Shown: positions 6,408-8,108 of the stretch, one piece after another | How the letters are laid out: every line of letters begins with the position of its first letter | How positions within the stretch are numbered: the stretch's first letter is position 1 | NCBI GenBank assembly: GCA_015478675.1 | Contig: JADMIH010000168.1 | Coordinates: forward strand, 1 to 8,108 | DNA length: 8,108 nt | Direction of reading: 5' to 3' | Origin: Chloroflexota bacterium | GTDB lineage: Bacteria > Chloroflexota > Chloroflexia > QHBQ01 > JADMIH01 | Made by a program: the position numbers and the translations under genes | The notes under the pieces: model-generated | Database searches by the model: none | Seen by the model: the letters and a program-made list of their open reading frames with translations, nothing else | Told to the model about the DNA's origin: nothing

Positions 6408-6479
6408 GAGGAGAAAAATGATACCCTCTGGGTGCAAAACATCCCGGCGATAGCCGAAATCCCAGGGGGTATCATCATG
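6408..6479 (+). promoter_or_regulatory. Leader hairpin covering the transposase ribosome binding site
   Basis: GATACCCTCTGGG (6420-6432) pairs with CCCAGGGGGTATC (6461-6473): 13 continuous RNA pairs including one G-U. A second small hairpin, CGGC-GATA-GCCG (6445-6456), lies inside the loop. The 3' arm contains the transposase Shine-Dalgarno AGGGGG (6464-6469) and ends four bases before its ATG (6477). Folded RNA should therefore block translation. The 5' arm lies within a short ORF with its own GAGGAG (6408-6413), so ribosomes on that ORF could open the stem. Confidence 0.6.
6418..6453 (+). CDS. Possible 11-codon leader peptide of the IS
   Basis: ATG at 6418 reads M-I-P-S-G-C-K-T-S-R-R and stops at TAG (6451-6453). 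GAGGAG ends four bases before the ATG, a slightly short but usable spacing. The reading frame covers the whole 5' arm of the hairpin that hides the transposase start. The peptide itself resembles nothing known to me; its role, if any, would be the act of translation. The frame is also open upstream to 6208 without a credible start. Confidence 0.3.
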   Translation: MIPSGCKTSRR

Positions 6480-7415
6480 CAAAGCAGCGAGTTTCAGGCC
6501 GTTTGTGACCTGTCACCTGTGCTCACCAGTATTGTGCAGGAGTTTGAGGGCCTTGTCAAACAGCTTTGGGTCTTTGCCCGACGCAACCCACACGCCGACT
6601 TCTCCCAACTTGAGGAGCAAGCCCGCAGACTGAGCAGAGAGTGCTTTGCCTCAGCGTTGCAAGCGGCTGCCCAACTGCACCGCACGCGCATAGAAGAGGA
6701 GTGGCTGCTTGGTAGGGCAGTTTGTGAATGTGGTGGGACACCACAGTACAAGGGTACACAGAAGCGCACCCTGTACACTTGGGTAGGTGCGGTCACGCTG
6801 GAGAGGAGCTACTTCTACTGTAAGCAGTGCCGCACCGGACGCTACCCACTAGATGAGGCGCTAGGCATAGCAGGAAGAGAGCACTTCTCGGATGGAGTGC
6901 AACAGGGTGTGTGTCTATTGGGAGTGCAGATGCCGTTCGAGCGAGCTTCTCAAACTATGGAGGTGCTCACTGGTATCTCGGTATCTGCTAAAGAAGCTGA
7001 ACGCATGACCGAAGACAGAGGACTTGCACTGGAGGAGAGTTTACGAGTAGAGGATCAAAGCCCGCCGATGGTGACGCCTGTGCCCGTACAAAGCAGCCCA
7101 AAAGCAGATGGTATATGGGCGGTAACTCTAGACGCGGGCAAAGTGCGCTACGAAGATGGTTGGCATGATACAAAGGCGGGAGTGGTATTTTGGGCTGAAC
7201 CTACATACAACGAAGAGGGAGCGATAGAGGGGGCTAGAGCCACCCATCAGAGCTATGTGGCAGAGGTCGGCTCAATGGAGCGGGCGGGAGAACGGTTGAG
7301 TGCTGAAGCCTGGAGGAGAGGGGTAGGCTCAGATGATTTGGTGGTGTGCCTGGGAGATGGAGCACCCTCCAATTGGGCTTGGGGGCCAGCGATGAACACT
7401 TTGCCAACAGGGTAG
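6477..7415 (+). CDS. ISKra4-family transposase, 5' part (frame 0)
   Basis: This frame gives 312 residues. A zinc-finger-like pair CECGG (Cys83, Cys85) and CKQC (Cys115, Cys118) is followed by RYPLDEALG. Then come two of the three acidic positions expected of the DDE catalytic core: Asp219 in WAVTLDAGKVRYEDGW and Asp294 in VCLGDGAP. Frame 0 then runs out at TAG 7413-7415, shortly after Asp294, while the homologous sequence continues in the -1 frame. I start at the ATG at 6477, with AGGGGG seven bases before it; a GTG at 6432 lies inside the leader hairpin and is less likely. A -1 slip at GGG (7383-7385) would give a 460-residue protein of normal family length, so this is either programmed frameshifting or a one-base loss in a G run. 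Confidence 0.85.
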   Translation: MQSSEFQAVCDLSPVLTSIVQEFEGLVKQLWVFARRNPHADFSQLEEQARRLSRECFASALQAAAQLHRTRIEEEWLLGRAVCECGGTPQYKGTQKRTLYTWVGAVTLERSYFYCKQCRTGRYPLDEALGIAGREHFSDGVQQGVCLLGVQMPFERASQTMEVLTGISVSAKEAERMTEDRGLALEESLRVEDQSPPMVTPVPVQSSPKADGIWAVTLDAGKVRYEDGWHDTKAGVVFWAEPTYNEEGAIEGARATHQSYVAEVGSMERAGERLSAEAWRRGVGSDDLVVCLGDGAPSNWAWGPAMNTLPTG

Positions 7416-7858
7416 AGGTGCTAGATTGGTATCACGCGATGGAGCACCTGTGGCAAGCAGGCAACGGCATCTTTGGGCAAGGCACACTAGAGGCAGTGAG
7501 ATGGGTGAAACAGTGGGAGAAAGAGCTTTGGGAGGGAAGGGTAGAAGCGGTGATAGTGGCACTACACCGAGAGAGCAGGCGTGAAGGTGCAGAGGGAGAA
7601 GCTGCACGTGAGCAGATCCACTACTTTGAGATCAATCGCGAGAGGATGCGCTACAGTGAATACAGGCAAGCTGGTTATCCAATCGGCTCAGGCACGGTGG
7701 AAAGTGCCTGCAAGCGGCTGATTGGTGCTCGCATGAAGGGAGGGGGCATGTGCTGGGGCAAGCGGGGAGCACAAGGGGTGCTTACCTTGAGGGCTGAACT
7801 ACTGAGTGACCGCTGGGAGCAAAGCTGGCCTAAGACCCGCCTCAAGAAAGTCGCCTAA
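7385..7858 (+). CDS. ISKra4-family transposase, 3' part (-1 frame)
   Basis: This frame encodes the rest of the transposase: residues 304-460 of the joined product. Typical ISKra4 blocks are ANRVEVLDWYHAMEHLW near the join, then INRERMRYSEYRQAGYPIGS. The third catalytic acid is probably Glu409 in GSGTVESACK, and LRAELLSDRWEQSW lies near the end. The frame is open upstream to a GTG at 7346, but that start falls inside the conserved GDGAP region and would give a useless fragment, so I take this part to be made only by frameshifting. Joining after GGG 7383-7385 and re-reading base 7385 preserves the family sequence across the break. The stop (7856-7858) lies in the right inverted repeat. Confidence 0.8.
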   Translation, partial: ASDEHFANRVEVLDWYHAMEHLWQAGNGIFGQGTLEAVRWVKQWEKELWEGRVEAVIVALHRESRREGAEGEAAREQIHYFEINRERMRYSEYRQAGYPIGSGTVESACKRLIGARMKGGGMCWGKRGAQGVLTLRAELLSDRWEQSWPKTRLKKVA

Positions 7859-7884
7859 ATGATGACGCGCACCCCCACGAGTGG
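7854..7884 (-). repeat. Right terminal inverted repeat of the ISKra4-type element
   Basis: Read inward on the minus strand, the CCACT tip, GGGTGCGCGTCATC and (after one mismatch) TTTAGG match the left repeat. Its last eight bases (7877-7884) were copied to 8043-8050 by the later MITE insertion. Confidence 0.75.
7877..7884 (+). repeat. 8-bp target-site duplication of the MITE, left copy
   Basis: ACGAGTGG directly precedes the MITE end GTAACTG and is repeated exactly at 8043-8050, directly after the other end. The preceding base is C in both places, but on the right that C belongs to the MITE tip. Confidence 0.85.
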
Positions 7885-8042
7885 GTAACTGTTCAGAGTA
7901 GGGGTGGAGGGGCATAGCCGCCGATACTCAGCAGGAATAAAGCCCCCTCTCCCTTCATGGGAGAGGGGGTTTGGGGGTGAGGGAGGGTGAGGGTGCACAT
8001 CTACCCCAGGAAGATTGCTCCACCCTAAATCTGAACAGTTAC
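7885..8042. mobile_element. 158-bp MITE with IS66-type ends, inserted in the IS right end
   Basis: The ends are 25-bp imperfect inverted repeats at 7885-7909 and 8018-8042. The outer 13 bases (GTAACTGTTCAGA) match perfectly and GGGTGGAG is shared further in. Ends beginning GTAA together with an 8-bp target duplication are the known marks of the IS66 family, so this is probably a non-autonomous IS66 derivative that needs a transposase from elsewhere. It has no gene. The interior holds a strong hairpin and a G-rich tract. The insertion is younger than the ISKra4-type element it sits in. Confidence 0.8.
7943..7993 (+). repeat. REP-like hairpin with G-quadruplex motif inside the MITE
   Basis: CCCCCTCTCCC (7943-7953) and GGGAGAGGGGG (7959-7969) form a perfect 11-bp stem with loop TTCAT. 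The second arm runs into further G tracts at 7973-7977, 7981-7983, 7985-7987 and 7991-7993, separated by one to three bases; with 7965-7969 this makes five runs of at least three G, a canonical quadruplex pattern on the plus strand. Similar CCCTCTCCC-type palindromes followed by GGGGGTGAGGG are, from memory, widespread as dispersed repeats in several bacterial phyla. Confidence 0.7.
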
Positions 8043-8050
8043 ACGAGTGG
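8043..8050 (+). repeat. 8-bp target-site duplication of the MITE, right copy
   Basis: ACGAGTGG is identical to 7877-7884. Removing the MITE and one copy restores a continuous IS end followed by CGCCTGACATCC. Confidence 0.85.
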
Positions 8051-8108
8051 CGCCTGACATCCAATCATAAATAGGAGGAAGTAAGAAATGGGCTAAAATA
8101 GAGCATTC
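8051..8108. other. Right flank without a recognisable gene
   Basis: A strong Shine-Dalgarno-like AGGAGG (8073-8078) is followed nine bases later by ATG-GGC-TAA (8088-8096), a two-codon frame only. Nothing longer can be called before the window ends. Confidence 0.4.

Larger units (their letters stand above)
6375..7884 (+). mobile_element. ISKra4-family insertion sequence, about 1.5 kb
   Basis: The unit encloses a frame-split ISKra4-type transposase between terminal inverted repeats. The left repeat is 6375-6405 and the right is 7854-7884. Read inward, both contain CCCACT, then a variable stretch, then the identical GGGTGCGCGTCATC followed (after one mismatch) by TTTAGG. The transposase stop codon (7856-7858) lies inside the right repeat, as is common in compact IS elements. 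The outermost right bases were duplicated when a MITE inserted at 7885, so the right repeat remains intact at 7854-7884. I could not find a target duplication of the IS itself, so the exact tips are uncertain by a few bases. Confidence 0.8.

Noticed and set aside
6208..6453. 81-codon plus-strand frame running into the IS leader
   Set aside because: It starts inside one terminal repeat and crosses two element boundaries with no family resemblance; only the last 11 codons have a good ribosome binding site.
7855..8064. 69-codon minus-strand frame spanning the MITE
   Set aside because: It is low-complexity Pro/Ser-rich sequence read through the hairpin and G-rich tract and across both target duplications.
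1..8108. CRISPR array, rRNA or riboswitch
   Set aside because: No regularly spaced repeats, no conserved rRNA segments and no recognisable aptamer were seen on either strand.

Overview
The window is bacterial chromosomal DNA of moderate GC. Genes are tightly packed on the minus strand from the left edge to about 5790. A tRNA gene follows on the plus strand, and the right third is a nest of mobile elements. The species cannot be fixed from sequence alone. The YihY and CrtI types, the IS content and a tRNA without an encoded CCA would fit a Chloroflexota-type genome, possibly Ktedonobacteria. That placement is an inference of low certainty.

Minus strand, in order of transcription (right to left). 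A D12-class (Dam-like) DNA adenine methyltransferase (4897-5790) overlaps by 79 bases a 180-residue protein (4433-4975). The latter looks like the N-terminal half of a SacI-type restriction endonuclease whose catalytic half is missing. After 22 bases comes an M20 family metallopeptidase/deacylase (3049-4410), and after 51 bases a six-helix YihY/BrkB membrane protein (2008-2997). A spacer of about 200 bases with a likely extended -10 promoter leads to a CrtI/CrtN-type carotenoid desaturase (325-1806). Its stop codon overlaps (GTGA) the GTG start of a PlsC-like acyltransferase that runs off the left edge (1-328). The last two genes form a translationally coupled carotenoid pair. The acyltransferase probably acylates a carotenoid or carotenoid glycoside, or a lipid made with it.

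Plus strand. tRNA-Val(GAC) at 5991-6064 has a near-consensus promoter in front and a hairpin terminator behind. Next is a 169-bp MITE-like unit bounded by a perfect 23-bp inverted repeat (6199-6367). It is followed almost at once by an ISKra4-type insertion sequence (about 6375-7884) with terminal inverted repeats near 31 bp. The transposase is split into two frames and needs a -1 shift at a G5 run. The start of the transposase lies behind a 13-bp hairpin that covers its ribosome binding site and overlaps a short, well-primed leader ORF.

The right end of the IS has itself been hit by a 158-bp MITE (7885-8042). This MITE has GTAA-type ends and an 8-bp target duplication, the hallmarks of the IS66 family, and carries a strong hairpin plus a G-quadruplex-type G-rich strand. 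The last 58 bases hold no convincing gene. No CRISPR array, rRNA or origin was seen. The most noteworthy items are the methyltransferase with an apparently beheaded restriction partner, the leader/hairpin control region of the IS, and the nested MITE insertion.
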